NCBI GenBank assembly: GCA_027596075.1
Contig: JADGJC010000054.1
Location: forward strand, 113,669-177,668
Source: Rhizophlyctis rosea
Taxonomy: Eukaryota; Chytridiomycota; Chytridiomycetes; Rhizophlyctidales; Rhizophlyctidaceae
DNA length: 64,000 bases
Direction: 5' to 3'
The position numbers and the translations under genes were made by a program. Numbering within the stretch: position 1 is the stretch's first letter; each line of letters begins with the position of its first letter. Positions 36,753 to 47,465 of the stretch are shown here, piece by piece. The notes beneath the pieces are model-generated. The model saw only the letters and a list, made by a program, of their open reading frames with translations, searched no databases and was not told where the DNA came from.

Positions 36753-36939
36753 GGCTTTGTTGTGTGGCAGTGACAAATTGAGGAGTGCGATGTTCAGAGA
36801 CAAAAAACAGGGGCCTGGTCTCAAGGACTTGAAGACAATGGAGAGTGGAGTGACAGAGTGACTCCAGTCGGTCAAAGCGCAGAAGATATGTGTGAGTCAT
36901 ATCGTGTCACGATATCCACCAGGGTCTTGGAAGTTGGAG

Positions 36940-36947
36940 TATAAAAT
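36940..36947 (+). promoter_or_regulatory. TATA box of F-box-like copy C
   Basis: TATAAAAT lies about 180 bases before the ATG at 37122 and about 190 bases from the BUD13 start on the other strand. The pyrimidine-rich leader after it fits a transcription start near 36970-36990. Confidence 0.55.
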
Positions 36948-37121
36948 GCTCACCTCCCCGCTCTCCCCATCGTTTTCCACCAACATTTCCCAATCTCCAT
37001 CTGATCCGTATCCTAACGATCCCAAAAAAATTACTTGTCGATTGAAGGCGCGACATCGTCAATCAATTCAATCCTTCTACCAATTCAATCCTTCCACCAA
37101 CTGGACGACTCACAAACCGAT

Positions 37122-38120
37122 ATGTCCACACCCGCCGCCCGCACCACACGACTCCAAATCCAACCCTTCCCACCTCCTCTCTCAACCTCCTCAGTTGCCT
37201 ACCTCCCCACCGAACTGTGGACAACCATCATCAGTCTCATCCTCCTCCCAGACCTGCGCACTCGCACCACCACCAACGTCCTACCCCTCCTCCTCCTCTC
37301 AAAAACCTTCAAAGCGGTGGTCACCTCGACCCAAGAGTTCCAATACCTCCGCAACGCCCGTCTCCGCATGCGGAACACGGTCTTTACCTCGGCTCATAAG
37401 CTCTTCCGTGTTGGGGAGGGCGATTACCAGGTCCACGGAAATTACATTGCCATCCTTTCTGGTGGAGAAGATATCGCTGCCTACACGTCCGAACCAGGGT
37501 TCGCGAGTTTGAGGCGATCGGGTCTCCGCGACTTGCGGGACGGATGGATTTGGAACTTCCCACAGGAACTGAATAAAGATGATATCTCTCCGGAACAACT
37601 CATGCAAGCCGCCAAAGAATACATTGCAAAAATGAATTCGGCCGTTGCAAAGCAAAAGGCGGATGAATCCGCTCTGGCGTCGCTGTCTTTGGACTCGCAC
37701 ACTCTTACAGAAGTATACCAACTCGAATCCTCGCTCGCATTTCTTGAAGCACTGGAAAGAACGTCAACTCGCATCCAGTCCTCCCTTCCAATCTTACAAG
37801 CCCTGCCCGCTCTTCCCAAATCCCAGACCACCGTCGTCGTGTGCTCGTTTGCGCACGACTCTACATGTGGCACCGACGATGCCATCAATTACAAAGCAGT
37901 CACTTGGGACGAGAAGGCGGGCGAAGAGTATGGTATCAACTTTCTGGGATCTGCGGAGTACATGTATTGGTTGTGCCAGGAAGGGAGAGACTTGAAAATA
38001 CCGCAAAGGAGGGTCTCTGATGATGATTACGATGCGAAGGAACGGGCGATCATTTACGAGAAGTTCATAGAGTGGTATGAGAAGGGGAGGTTGAAGGAGA
38101 CCAGGTTGTGGGTGGACTAG
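37122..38120 (+). CDS. F-box-like family protein, copy C
   Basis: Intronless, 332 residues. The start MSTPAARTTR aligns with copies A and B. F-box-like LPTELWTTIISLILL and LPLLLLSKTFKAVV lie at about 29-68, followed by the family stretch STQEFQYLRNARLRMRNTVF. The C-terminal block (about 285-332) is close to copy A: GSAEYMYWLCQEGRDLK, RRVSDDDYDAKERAIIYEKF and IEWYEKGRLKETRLW. The middle (about 115-225) is highly diverged between copies, which fits a variable target-binding region between conserved ends. It is likely a functional copy: no stop, TATA box upstream. The ubiquitin-ligase adaptor role is inferred from the F-box-like pattern alone. Confidence 0.82.
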   Translation: MSTPAARTTRLQIQPFPPPLSTSSVAYLPTELWTTIISLILLPDLRTRTTTNVLPLLLLSKTFKAVVTSTQEFQYLRNARLRMRNTVFTSAHKLFRVGEGDYQVHGNYIAILSGGEDIAAYTSEPGFASLRRSGLRDLRDGWIWNFPQELNKDDISPEQLMQAAKEYIAKMNSAVAKQKADESALASLSLDSHTLTEVYQLESSLAFLEALERTSTRIQSSLPILQALPALPKSQTTVVVCSFAHDSTCGTDDAINYKAVTWDEKAGEEYGINFLGSAEYMYWLCQEGRDLKIPQRRVSDDDYDAKERAIIYEKFIEWYEKGRLKETRLWVD

Positions 38121-39452
38121 GGAGATTGATTGTGAGAGCTGTCATGCGTCGAGATCCAGCATTCGCCAAACTTTCCGTTTGTTATCTTGCTGTTCGCTCC
38201 CGGTTGTCCTGCTTGGAGCAAAATGGGTTGTGCATAATATGTAATATTCCATTATTCTTCATACTTTTTGAGTCTGTCATTTTTGGGAAGTGAGGCTATT
38301 TGCACACAGACCTCTGCAACATCTTGCATATGAACAGCCAAAGCAGGAGGCTGGTTAAACGGCTCGCGCAATATGAATGGTAATCCTCGTTACTTCAACC
38401 CTTCCTTCGTTGCAGAAGATACTCAGGATTATAGAGGCCAAGTAAAGAACTACACAGCGCTGGCGTTTGATTGGGACGTACCATTCTCACATGACTGATT
38501 CTTGCGAAATACGCCAAACCTTTTTTTGGCAGATGAGTGTTCAGTTCCGCGTATGCAAATGAAAGATCAAATCGCTGAGCCCAGACTTGGCTGTGCGCAC
38601 ATGTCGATCTGAATCATTGAATGCAATCGATTTCCCATCTATTCATACGCATTACCTGCTATCACATCAATCATTTCCCGCGACAGTTACCACCGTTGCG
38701 CATGACATTTTCCCTATTCAAAGTTCGCTTTTTTTTTTTTCGTCCTCCTTCTTCCTCGCTATGGATGTGTGCCACCAATCATGACATGAACTCGGAACTA
38801 CGAGATACTCTCTCTGAGAGCGGTGTTGGCGATGCATCGCTTGCTTCTACACGCCACCTATGAAGGACGCCAGAATAATAGAGTTTGTAATATTGTAGAA
38901 ACTCGGAAACAATCACATGGTGTGGTCACCGTGCCATTAAAGTACAATGACGCTATTTCAACGGCACAGTCTTGTTGCGGTACCGGACGGTCCTGTTTTC
39001 GCAGCTGGTGGACGGCGCCAAGCTCATGTTTTGGTTGGAAGTTGACTCATTCACGGCGCTGTCGCCGAATGAAGCTTCTCAGGCCGCAATGTGACTAGTG
39101 GGTGGAGTGGGACTGGAGTCTCGTTGGACGTCATAAGTAGCCCCATCAAGCAATGCTGGAAGCACCCATCAGCCCCCCAGCTGCTGAATCAATATCGGTC
39201 ATCAGATGTCTCCCAGGGTTGGAGTAGCAAATCGGAACATGCGCGCGACAGTCACATGGCGCGCTTCCAAGATTCTGACTATTCTGACTATTCTCAGGCT
39301 GGCTCGTGTTATAGATGGGGTATGCGCTGAATGAAAGGTCCTTGCGACAAGTTGTGTGGTAGACATATCCCAACATTTCCCCAACATTCTCTCGAACAAG
39401 TAGCAGCTTCAACGCACACACCCTAGCACGCTTGTTGGTCCAAGAACGAACT
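38121..39452. other. no gene recognised; BTB upstream region
   Basis: About 1.3 kb without coding frames. The last part (about 39195-39250) resembles the region upstream of BTB copy 4 (about 46228-46280), with shared GATGTCTCCCA and GAA(A/C)ATGCGC blocks, so the duplication that made the BTB copies carried upstream DNA. Confidence 0.45.
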
Positions 39453-39509
39453 ATATCACAGCTTTCGCACAACCATCGCCTGCGCTTTCCTTCGCACTTC
39501 GAGGGAGAA

Positions 39510-40493
39510 ATGCTGGCTCTTTTGCAAGACCAGTCAGGCGATGTGACGGTAATTATCGAGGCCGGTGGTGAAAGTGAATCCTTCAAAGCCCATAGGTAAC
39601 TTCCGTGAGCTCACCACAGTGTATTTCCGTCGCCCTTCCGTTTGATTTGTTCAACTCCTGGGGCTAAACGACCCGTCGATCTCAGAGCGCTCCTGGCGGC
39701 ACGCTGCAAATACTTTCAAGCGATGTTTTCTGATGATGGTAGCAACAAATGGGCGGAGTCCGCCACCAACACGGTCCGCCTTGAAGGCTTTTCACTAGTC
39801 GCGATGCGTAAATGTGTGGAGTATCTTTACGCCGGCACGTTGGATGTGGTATGTAAGATGTAGGTATATTCAAGGTCAATGCGGCAGGAGACCTTACTGG
39901 AGTCCATCAATTCGGCAGTCTGACGACATCACAGAGTGCATTCAGCTTTACGCTGCACTCCAGTATTTGTTGCTGGACCTCCCCAGCTTGCATGTTATCA
40001 AACATATCAAAGAACGAATCAAACCATTGGATTTGGAATCGCTGAAGCCCTTCTGGGAGCACATTCAGGATGCAGGCGACGAGGGTCTGATCAAGATGAT
40101 CATTTCGATGCTGGTTGCCAAGTTTCGTGAGCGAAAAGAGCACCTCGTGGTGGATTTCGGAGGTGGCAAGCTCTTTGTACAGAACCTTGCGAAAAGAACA
40201 GACAGGATGAGAGGGCCCAACGGTTTAACTAGTGCGGCTCCAAATTGGGCAATGTCTGGACCATGATTCAGGAGTGGAAAGCATTGTCGCAGGATTTTGG
40301 GAACGATTGGGTCTGGCTTGCCGAGTGCACCAAGACTGATGATCTTTTGGCACGAGTGGCTACGGAGTACTTAGGAGAAGGGCATGGGAATGAAGTGAGA
40401 AGATATCTTTGCTTTTTGCGTGGTTGGCGGGAAAGCGATGATGAGGATACAAGGAAGGTCTTTTTGCAAGCCGTTGGTATGTCCGTGAATTGA
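39510..40493 (+). CDS. BTB/POZ-domain protein, copy 1 (ancestral start codon lost)
   Basis: Proposed exons 39510-39595, 39686-39848, 39919-40176 and 40233-40493 give 255 residues. BTB/POZ core: GDVTVIIE, FKAHR (split by intron 1), LLAARCKYFQAMF, VRLEGFSL, YLYAGTLDV. BTB proteins dimerise and often recruit Cul3 ligases. The paralogues start 19 codons earlier with ATG-TC(C); here that position (39453-39455) reads ATA, so translation must begin at the internal ATG at 39510, losing the family N-terminus. Exon 2 is 163 nt as in all four copies. The third intron (GTACAG...TTTAACTAG, 56 nt) is my inference: it restores frame to a C-terminal block (EWKALSQDFGNDW) like copies 2 and 4. Otherwise there is a frameshift near 40240. 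Confidence 0.6.
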
Positions 40494-41602
40494 CTGCGCA
40501 TGCTGTAACGATACCCAATGTATATCCGTGATTCATGCCCTACGAAGTACTAGTTGGTGATGACTGGTATAGGATAAACCGCAAAGATAAATCCTGTCCA
40601 GTTGAACCTTGAATCTCGTCCAATGGCTGGAAAGGCGACACCATCAACATGGAGCAGAGCACCCAAAAAACTCAAAAACGATGGTGCGTGTTGTGACACG
40701 AAGAAGTGTTGTTTGTGGAGATTGATATTTTGGGTGAACAGGCACTTAGCTCCAGCAACGACGACTTTCATTCTGGGCGATGGTAAACCAATAGTATGTA
40801 CAAAGAGAGGCGCATCGATATTTACAAATGAGATGAATGACAGTGTATACATTTGAAGATCACGGGGGGCTGCCCAATCAGATCATAGTTTTTTCCCAGC
40901 TTAGCTTTGGCCAATTATTGGCCCCAGATGCAGGTCATTGGGATAACCATGAGGTAGGTGAACAGGCCGGTCATGCAGAGTTCGTGGAGGGTGGCAAAAA
41001 TATGTTGCATGATGGTGCTGCCTTTTCAGCGGTGAGGGAACAGAGGAAGGTGTTAGAGGCGGGGAAGTTGGCGAGAGACGAGCTCAAAGCGGCTGATTGA
41101 GCATTTTGTCCACGACCTCACATCTGACCTTGGCGATACTTGGAGGTTGGTGACGCGTACAGTGCACCGCTGAAACCGCTGCACAATTTTCAGACCCACC
41201 ATGTTTCAGCACAATTAGATGCGGATGCACCAGCGGTTCGTCCAGTGAGGAGAAATTGGGAAGCTCGGATTATGCCGATGACTCTGAAACATTTCGTCAT
41301 GATTCATGCCCAGTGCTGAAACATGTGATGCGAGTTATGCTCGACTGCCCTGACATGGGCTTGATGGTCTCGAGGTTCCCACCGGATGACATCCACTTAC
41401 CTGTGATCATCATTAGGTTATGTTTCAAAGCTAACACATTCCCTACAACCATTATGTGGATCTGTATTATCCCACACAAGAGGAGCGAAGGGGATAGCTG
41501 CCAATTCTTTGCACCCACAGTCTGTAACAAAAGAGTACACCTCTCCTCACTACTCTCAATCACCTCTCTCTCAAACTTCACGAGAACACCGCCAGCATCA
41601 CA
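40494..41602. other. no gene recognised between BTB copies 1 and 2
   Basis: An 87-codon plus-strand frame at 40837-41100 is the only sizeable one and has no recognisable features. GAAACAT and GTGCTGAAACATGTGATG blocks at about 41286-41330 vaguely recall the upstream sequence of the other BTB copies. Confidence 0.4.
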
Positions 41603-42624
41603 ATGATCCAACCGTCGGAAAGCCAACTGGTCCAATTTACTTCGGAGTATCAGACGGAAATGCTCGCACTTTTGAACGACCCCTCATCGGGAGACGTGAC
41701 ATTGGTAAACGAAGCAGACGGGGAAAGTCAAACGTTTCTCGTTCACAGGTTAGTCTCCTACTGATCTTTTTCTCGATGCGAATCATTATCAACAGTCATC
41801 CTCAAACAGAGCAATCCTGGCCGCACGTTCCAAATACTTCGAAGCGATGTTCTCCACCAGCGGTAACAACAGCTGGGCCGAATCCAACAGCAATACCATC
41901 AAGTTACAAGGTTTCTCGCTCACCTCTGTACGCAAATCGATGGAATACATCTACACCGGCCGGTTGCGCATGGTAAGGAATCGTCCTCAATGTGCACTCC
42001 ATCAACCAAAACCTTATTCCATACCCACAGTCCAATGACGTTCCCGAGTGCATTCAATTGTGCACCGCGTTGCGATACCTCCTCCTCGACGTCCCTTGTG
42101 CACATGTTGTTGGCCATATTGAAAAGCAAATATTGCCTATGGAGACGGCACAGCTGATTCCTGTATGGAAGTTGGTTCAAGACTCAAAGCAAGAGGGCTT
42201 GACTCAGATGATCCTTTCGATTCTCGCAAACAAACTCATGGATCGGAAGAATCATATCCTGAAGCATTACCGACAGGAGTACTCTGACAAACTTTGCATC
42301 CGGATCCAAACGAACGTCATGTATGCAGTATGTAAGATGATTCAGAGCCCCGTTAATGACTGGGTGAGGTCTGGGGAGGGAATCAAAGAGTGGAAGATTG
42401 CAACGGAAGCAATTGGAAGGGATTGGACTTCACTGGCTGAGAACACAGAAAGTGATGACCATTTGGGCCGGATTATCCAAGCTTTTTGGGGGGACCAGAA
42501 GGATGATTGTGCCCAAAGGGTGTTGCGGCTTTTGTGTGGATGGAAGGAGATTCCCAAGGAACCAAAGGATGTAGCACAGGCGTTGTTGAGGGCTGTGGGT
42601 GATTGCATTTTGTCGGAGGAGTGA
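41603..42624 (+). CDS. BTB/POZ-domain protein, copy 2
   Basis: Three exons, 41603-41748, 41810-41972 and 42031-42624, give 300 residues, the most intact copy. The first two exons are 146 and 163 nt, as in copy 4. BTB core: GDVTLVNE, FLVHR, ILAARSKYFEAMF, IKLQGFSLTSVRKSMEYIYTGRL. The long last exon encodes the BACK-like helical half (CIQLCTALRYLLLDVPCAHVV and following) and reads straight through the place where copies 1 and 4 need an extra intron. The C-terminus (EWKIATEAIGRDW, then LLCGWKEI) aligns with the other copies. Likely a Cul3-type adaptor or a BTB scaffold; the partner is unknown. Confidence 0.8.
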
Positions 42625-43570
42625 TATGGTGTTTTAGGAATGTGCATCATGTATATAGTTGGATCATGATCTTGATTGCTGAGTCGGGTAGAAGCTTCTT
42701 GCGTGAGCAATGGGACTGGATGGACACCTTGTTTCACTGGCAGACGGAGATTTGATTGGCGGAGTATTTGCCAATGCTGGCGGTGGGATTCGTTAAGCCA
42801 ATGCTGGGCGGTTTCTTCGCAGTCAATTCCATGACTCCAATGGTTGAAGGTGATGGTCAACATGCAGATATTATCTGGAGTTTTCCGACGTGATGTGCTG
42901 GCTCGGTTCGGTGCTTGGTATTTCTCTGTAGCTGACAACCAGGCCGTCCGTATGGCGGTGAAAGACTTATAGTATACGCATGATATCCTAGTCTTTAGCA
43001 GTCGTCTGATGACAGCAGCGCGGGTTGGGGACATGACAGATTTTATATTGCATTGACTTCCTGGTGGCCAGCAACAATCACCTCGCCAACACTTTCGCCG
43101 ATTTTTTGCCTCACGAATGCGACGTATTCTCCCACGAGAATGATTGAAACCGTGGTGGAAAGGCCAGTTTGGAACTGATCGTTGCAACATAGTTTGCTCG
43201 CTTTCCTTCCCCCACCTACCAGGGGATGGTAATCAAGTAAAACAGAAGGGCTTGAAGGTTGAAACTCGTACGGTCCATTACTTTCTGAGCAAAATGTCAT
43301 GGATCAGGATTGAGGTGTTGTTGGTCAAGCTATAACTTATCACTGATGCGATCAGGTCAATCCAAAACCTTTCAGACAGACAAATGACATACAACTGCCG
43401 GACATCTTCAACGGCACTCGCACAGCGGTCACACCAGTTAGCACTGGCGGGAATGCTGGAGAAGTCTCATAATGGGGAGGGGGTCTTCGTTAAGTTGAAA
43501 GAATTGGTTATCTTCAAGAAAGTAAAGCTGTTTTCCGTAACGTCAAACTGCCAACGACGTTTTCACCATA
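42625..43570. other. no gene recognised between BTB copies 2 and 3
   Basis: Frames here are antisense shadows of copy 2 or short random frames. No repeat or RNA gene was found. Confidence 0.4.
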
Positions 43571-44055
43571 ATGAGCCACTCAGACAGCCACTTTGCCCGC
43601 TTCCCGTTGCAGTTTGAGGTGAAAATGCTGGCGCTTCTCCAAGATACGAAGTCGGGGGATGTCACGATAATCATAGAAGGAGATGGTGAATCTGGAATCA
43701 CTCAAAGCTCATAGGTAACGATGCTTTTTGTTGAACATTCACAGTCTGCGGTCCAAGTACTGATCATCCCCCCATCAGATGTATCTTAGCGGCGCGATGT
43801 AAATACTTTCGGGCCATGTTTTCCGTTGAAGGCCGCAGCAGATGGTCGGAGGCGGACGCAAATACGGTCCGCTTGAGTGGGATGCCGATAAGTGCGGTGC
43901 GCAAAGCTTTAGAGTACATATACACTGGCGTATTGGATGTGGTACGTAAATTTGAGCTGCAGCTGCTCCTATATGAGTGGTGGCACTTACGCCAATACAC
44001 TCCCTCACAGCCAGATAATGTCGCCCAATGTATTCCTCTATACACTCTATATATA
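43571..44055 (+). pseudogene. BTB/POZ copy 3, frameshifted and 3'-truncated
   Basis: Exon 1 (43571-43714) starts well (MSHSDSHFARFPLQF, then MLALLQDTKSGDVTIIIEG), but length changes between GDGES and the SLKAHR equivalent leave it 144 nt instead of 146 and out of frame. Exon 2 (43779-43941, 163 nt) is intact: CILAARCKYFRAMF to YIYTGVLDV. Exon 3 begins with PDNVAQCIPLYT, then similarity stops abruptly near 44055, so the whole C-terminal half is missing. Splice sites are still recognisable, so decay is fairly recent. Confidence 0.75.
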
Positions 44056-44694
44056 CAGATCATAAGCCATAGAAGATAAGTAAGATACATGCGGCCATTA
44101 CAGATACGATTGGATAACATCCGTAGACCTACATGAAGCATGCGTGCTGTCGAGCAATGACTGGCGTTGCTGCAAAATTTGTGGAATGACGCGACAGTCA
44201 CTGTGTCATTTGTAGCTACTTTTGGCTACAAAATTGACACGCTGGAGGTTGGCGGCAGGTGGACCGCTTTTCTTCTTCCGCCCTTCCCATTCTCTTCCCA
44301 TTTTCTGCCGTTATATTACTTTCCACTCACCATCTTGGCATACGCTCGAATATATTACCTACCTTGAGACGTTGCTGTCGCGACTTTCAGCAACTTCTGA
44401 GAGCATCTTTGGCACTATCTACTTCTGCCGACCGTCACATCGTTGCCCACCAGTCATCCCACCGTCTTCAGAATTGGACCGAAGACTTGGCCCATATACC
44501 TAACTGAAAAGTGCTACCTGCGGAGAGCGCTCAAAGGTGTTGCCTTGAGTGAATGTGAAGATTGTACTCCGTTAGGCTGCCGGATGCATTGAATTCTCCA
44601 CTCCCGCCGTTCCATCGTTCACCACCGACGCATTCGACCCCACCCGTCCTTGTTACGTCCTTTTACCTTTTCACACTACCTTGATTACCCTTCA
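44056..44694. other. no gene recognised; promoter of the WWK-repeat gene
   Basis: Begins where BTB copy 3 similarity breaks off. The last 100 bases are a C/T-rich leader before the ATG at 44695. No coding frame stands out. Confidence 0.4.
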
Positions 44695-45699
44695 ATGACC
44701 ATCATGTCCGATCCACTCAGTGATCATAATCTACCAAAGACAACGCTCACCCAAACGCGCCGAACGCCTCAAAAGCCTGCCCTCCCCCTTGAACTCCTGC
44801 CACCCATCTTCCTCCAGATCGACCCAAAACTGGCATTCCGCATTGGGGTCGAACTCAACCAAGAATACAAATTCCCTGATGTTCGCGACGCGGCCATCGT
44901 ACTGCTACCCGCACTCAGCATAGACATTGCGTCACGGAGAGGCCTTATCAGTCTGCTCCAGTGGTGGAAAGAATGGAAATCCAAACAGCAAAACCGCGTC
45001 CTTTCCTACACTCATTGGGCCATCGATCTCGCCAGCTCCGAAGGGCATGTTGGGGTGCTGGAATGGTGGAAGACAAGTGACCTCGAGTTGCGGTACACCG
45101 ACAACGCAATTGACTTTGCAAGTGTTCGTGGGAGGGTGGATGTGCTGGACTGGTGGAAACGGAGCGGTTTGGGGTTGAAATGGACCATACTCGCAATGGA
45201 TATGTGGGAGTCTGATGGGGAAGTTGATGGCACATCAGTACAAGTATATTGCAGTTCAACCCACCGTTTCGAGGAAATCCAACGTACGGAGGAATCCACG
45301 CATGTGGAGGTGCTAGAATGGTGGAGAACCAGTGGTTTGGAGTTGAAATGGTCAGCATTTGCAATGGATGGCGCAAGTGAGCTCGGGCGGATCAATGTCC
45401 TGAAGTGGTGGAAAGAGAGTGGGTTGGAAGTGGAATGGTCCGAGTTCGCCTTGATATTTGCAAGTACAGCAGGCCGTATCGAGGCTCTGGAGTGGTGGAA
45501 GCACAGTGGTTTAGAATTGAAATGGGATATAGACGCACCCAGAATGTACGGAGTGGATTGGAGGTCCGATGTGTGGGATTGGTGGATGAAGGAGGCGCCC
45601 CTGACGACGGATCAGATTGCTGATAGCATACAAGCTAGAGTGGAATGGGAGGCGGAAGTAGCGGAAGGGTACAGTAGTGCAGAGGAAGGGGAACAATAA
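44695..45699 (+). CDS. repeat protein with 29-residue WWK modules (short ankyrin-like)
   Basis: Intronless, 334 residues, from the ATG of MTIMSDPLSD. After an N-terminal PLELLPPIFLQID segment that recalls an F-box, the protein is built of at least five or six repeats of 29 residues with consensus A-x-D-x-A-S-x-x-G-R-x-x-V-L-E-W-W-K-x-S-G-L-E-L-K-W. Neighbouring repeats are exactly 29 apart (for example LEWWRTSG, LKWWKESG, LEWWKHSG). The pattern ASxxGRxxVLxWW resembles the helix-turn-helix of ankyrin repeats but lacks the loop of the usual 33. One repeat carries a degenerate insertion (about 180-205). Probably a protein-binding scaffold. It sits inside the BTB array but is unrelated to it. Confidence 0.8.
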   Translation: MTIMSDPLSDHNLPKTTLTQTRRTPQKPALPLELLPPIFLQIDPKLAFRIGVELNQEYKFPDVRDAAIVLLPALSIDIASRRGLISLLQWWKEWKSKQQNRVLSYTHWAIDLASSEGHVGVLEWWKTSDLELRYTDNAIDFASVRGRVDVLDWWKRSGLGLKWTILAMDMWESDGEVDGTSVQVYCSSTHRFEEIQRTEESTHVEVLEWWRTSGLELKWSAFAMDGASELGRINVLKWWKESGLEVEWSEFALIFASTAGRIEALEWWKHSGLELKWDIDAPRMYGVDWRSDVWDWWMKEAPLTTDQIADSIQARVEWEAEVAEGYSSAEEGEQ

Positions 45700-46454
45700 A
45701 TTGAATTGTGGTGAAATGGAAGTTTTTGTTGAGGTGGTGGAAAAGCACTGCGTTCAACCAATGCCATCAATCGCCGATGACTGGGCCCTTGCGCAGGCTG
45801 TCCCAAAGAAGACGAATGCGTGGCGGGGCCTTTGCAATTTGTGGGCGGAAGACGATGGTGTTATCTTGATTTTGCAGGATATAAGGGGATACTTCTCATC
45901 AAAGTCTTGATTTTGATCATAGTGGAGTTTGGGTCGTGATAATATTCACGTGTCGCTCCCACCTTCTCAGTTCCCAAACCTACCTCATTGAAGCGAAATT
46001 TTGGAGGAATGATGCTGCTCCATGGCGGAAATGAACGTCAATTGTGCACCTGAGCAGCTGGTCCCGCATCTCTGAAGTCCTTGATAGCTCGCGACCCACC
46101 CACGTGGGTCACGGTAAATGAATTCGCTCGTCCCATACCGAGGCCAGCATATGTACATACTGAACGATTACATATGGCGAACACAGCAGCTTTCCTTTGA
46201 CACTCGGCCTCCATGCATATTTCCGTCATATGATGTCTCCCAAGGCTGACAAATGCAGACTGAAACATGCGCACCATCATCGTACATGTCGCATTGCTGA
46301 CCCATCTAAGTATTGTTTGGCACGCCTTGTAAAACATCGGGCTAATCGGAGGGTAATTCAGCGGAACGCACCACCGTTCTTGCCTTGTCCAAATACACAA
46401 AGCATCTTCTTTGAACGCGCACAGCGCATATTTCTCGGTTGGAACTATTGGACC
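45700..46454. other. no gene recognised; upstream region of BTB copy 4
   Basis: Nothing coding. The segment around 46228-46280 matches the upstream sequence of BTB copy 1 (39195-39250) in a broken fashion, indicating a duplicated promoter region. Confidence 0.45.
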
Positions 46455-47465
46455 ATGTCCCGACTTTCACACAACCATCTTGTCCGGTTTCCTGCGCACT
46501 TTGAAAACGATATGCGGACTCTTCTGCACGACAAACAATCTGGGGACGTGACGATACTCATTGAGACCGGCGGTGAAAGTCAGCTCTTCAAAGCTGATAG
46601 GTAAGTTACAGTCGGAGTTGTGGTCATTGGACCTTTCCTCACATTGACCTGATAGGTCGGTTTTGGCGGTGCGGTGCCCATACTTCAAGGCTATGTTCTC
46701 CACCGACGGTGGCAAGAACTGGGCGGAAGCTGACACCAATACGGTCCGCCTCAAGGACCTCCCGTTGACGGGTGTACGCAAATCGTTGGAGTACCTGTAC
46801 ACAGGCGTGTTAGATGTTGTAAGTGTGGGCATGTGAAACGAGAGATTGGCGGAAGCTGACAGAGCATGAACCATACAGTCTGACAATATCGCCCAATGCA
46901 TTGAACTTTACACCACACTGCAATACCTACTCTTGGACGTCCCCAGTCAGCACGTAATTGATCATATCGAAGAGCAGATCGGAGTAATGGACTCGACCTC
47001 CCTCATCCCCATCTGGGAAGCAATTCAAGAGTCAGGCGCCGACACTCTGACCAGTATGATGATCCGCATCCTGGCTAGCAAGCTTCTTGAGCGCAAGGTC
47101 GATCTCCGTAGGCAGTTTGGATTTAGGCAGTTTAACCAGCTTCTTGTCCGGATTAGTCATGTCGGCAGAGGAGGGCCTCCGTCAGTTGTGGTGACTAATA
47201 TCCAGAATTGGCTGAATCGGGTAGGGTAATAGAAGATTGGAGTGCGCTGTCGGAGAAATTCGGGGACGAGTGGGTCGAGCTTTACCAAGTGACCCGTTAT
47301 GGCCGAGACTTCAGAAATATCGCTCGTGCCTTCTGGAAGGGTAACAACGAGGAAAAGGTGAAGGGAATTGAGAACTTGATGTCGGGATGGTGGGAGAGCA
47401 AGACGGAGATTGAGTCGAAATTATTTGTAAGAGCGATTGGGGAGTACTTCATGCGTGACGGGTGA
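46455..47465 (+). CDS. BTB/POZ-domain protein, copy 4
   Basis: Exons 46455-46600, 46656-46818 and 46879-about 47155, then 47206-47465; about 281 residues. Start MSRLSHNHLVRFPAHF; the same sequence with a lost ATG is seen in copy 1. BTB core: GDVTILIE, FKADR, VLAVRCPYFKAMF, VRLKDLPLTGVRKSLEYLYTGVLDV. BACK-like helices follow from CIELYTTLQYLLLDVP. The frame closes at 47229 unless a last intron is removed. A strong acceptor with branch site (GACTAATATCCAG, ending 47205) supports that intron; its donor (GTCATG at 47156, chosen for phase) is weak. The last exon then gives EDWSALSEKFGDEW, homologous to copies 1 and 2. The intron 3 donor is uncertain; the rest is well supported. Confidence 0.7.

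Noticed and set aside
40837..41100. 87-codon plus-strand frame between BTB copies 1 and 2
   Set aside because: It has an ATG and reasonable composition but no recognisable feature, no intron and no homologue in the window.
46197..46454. N-terminal extension of BTB copy 4
   Set aside because: The upstream open frame is not conserved in the other copies, whose homology begins at the ATG at 46455.
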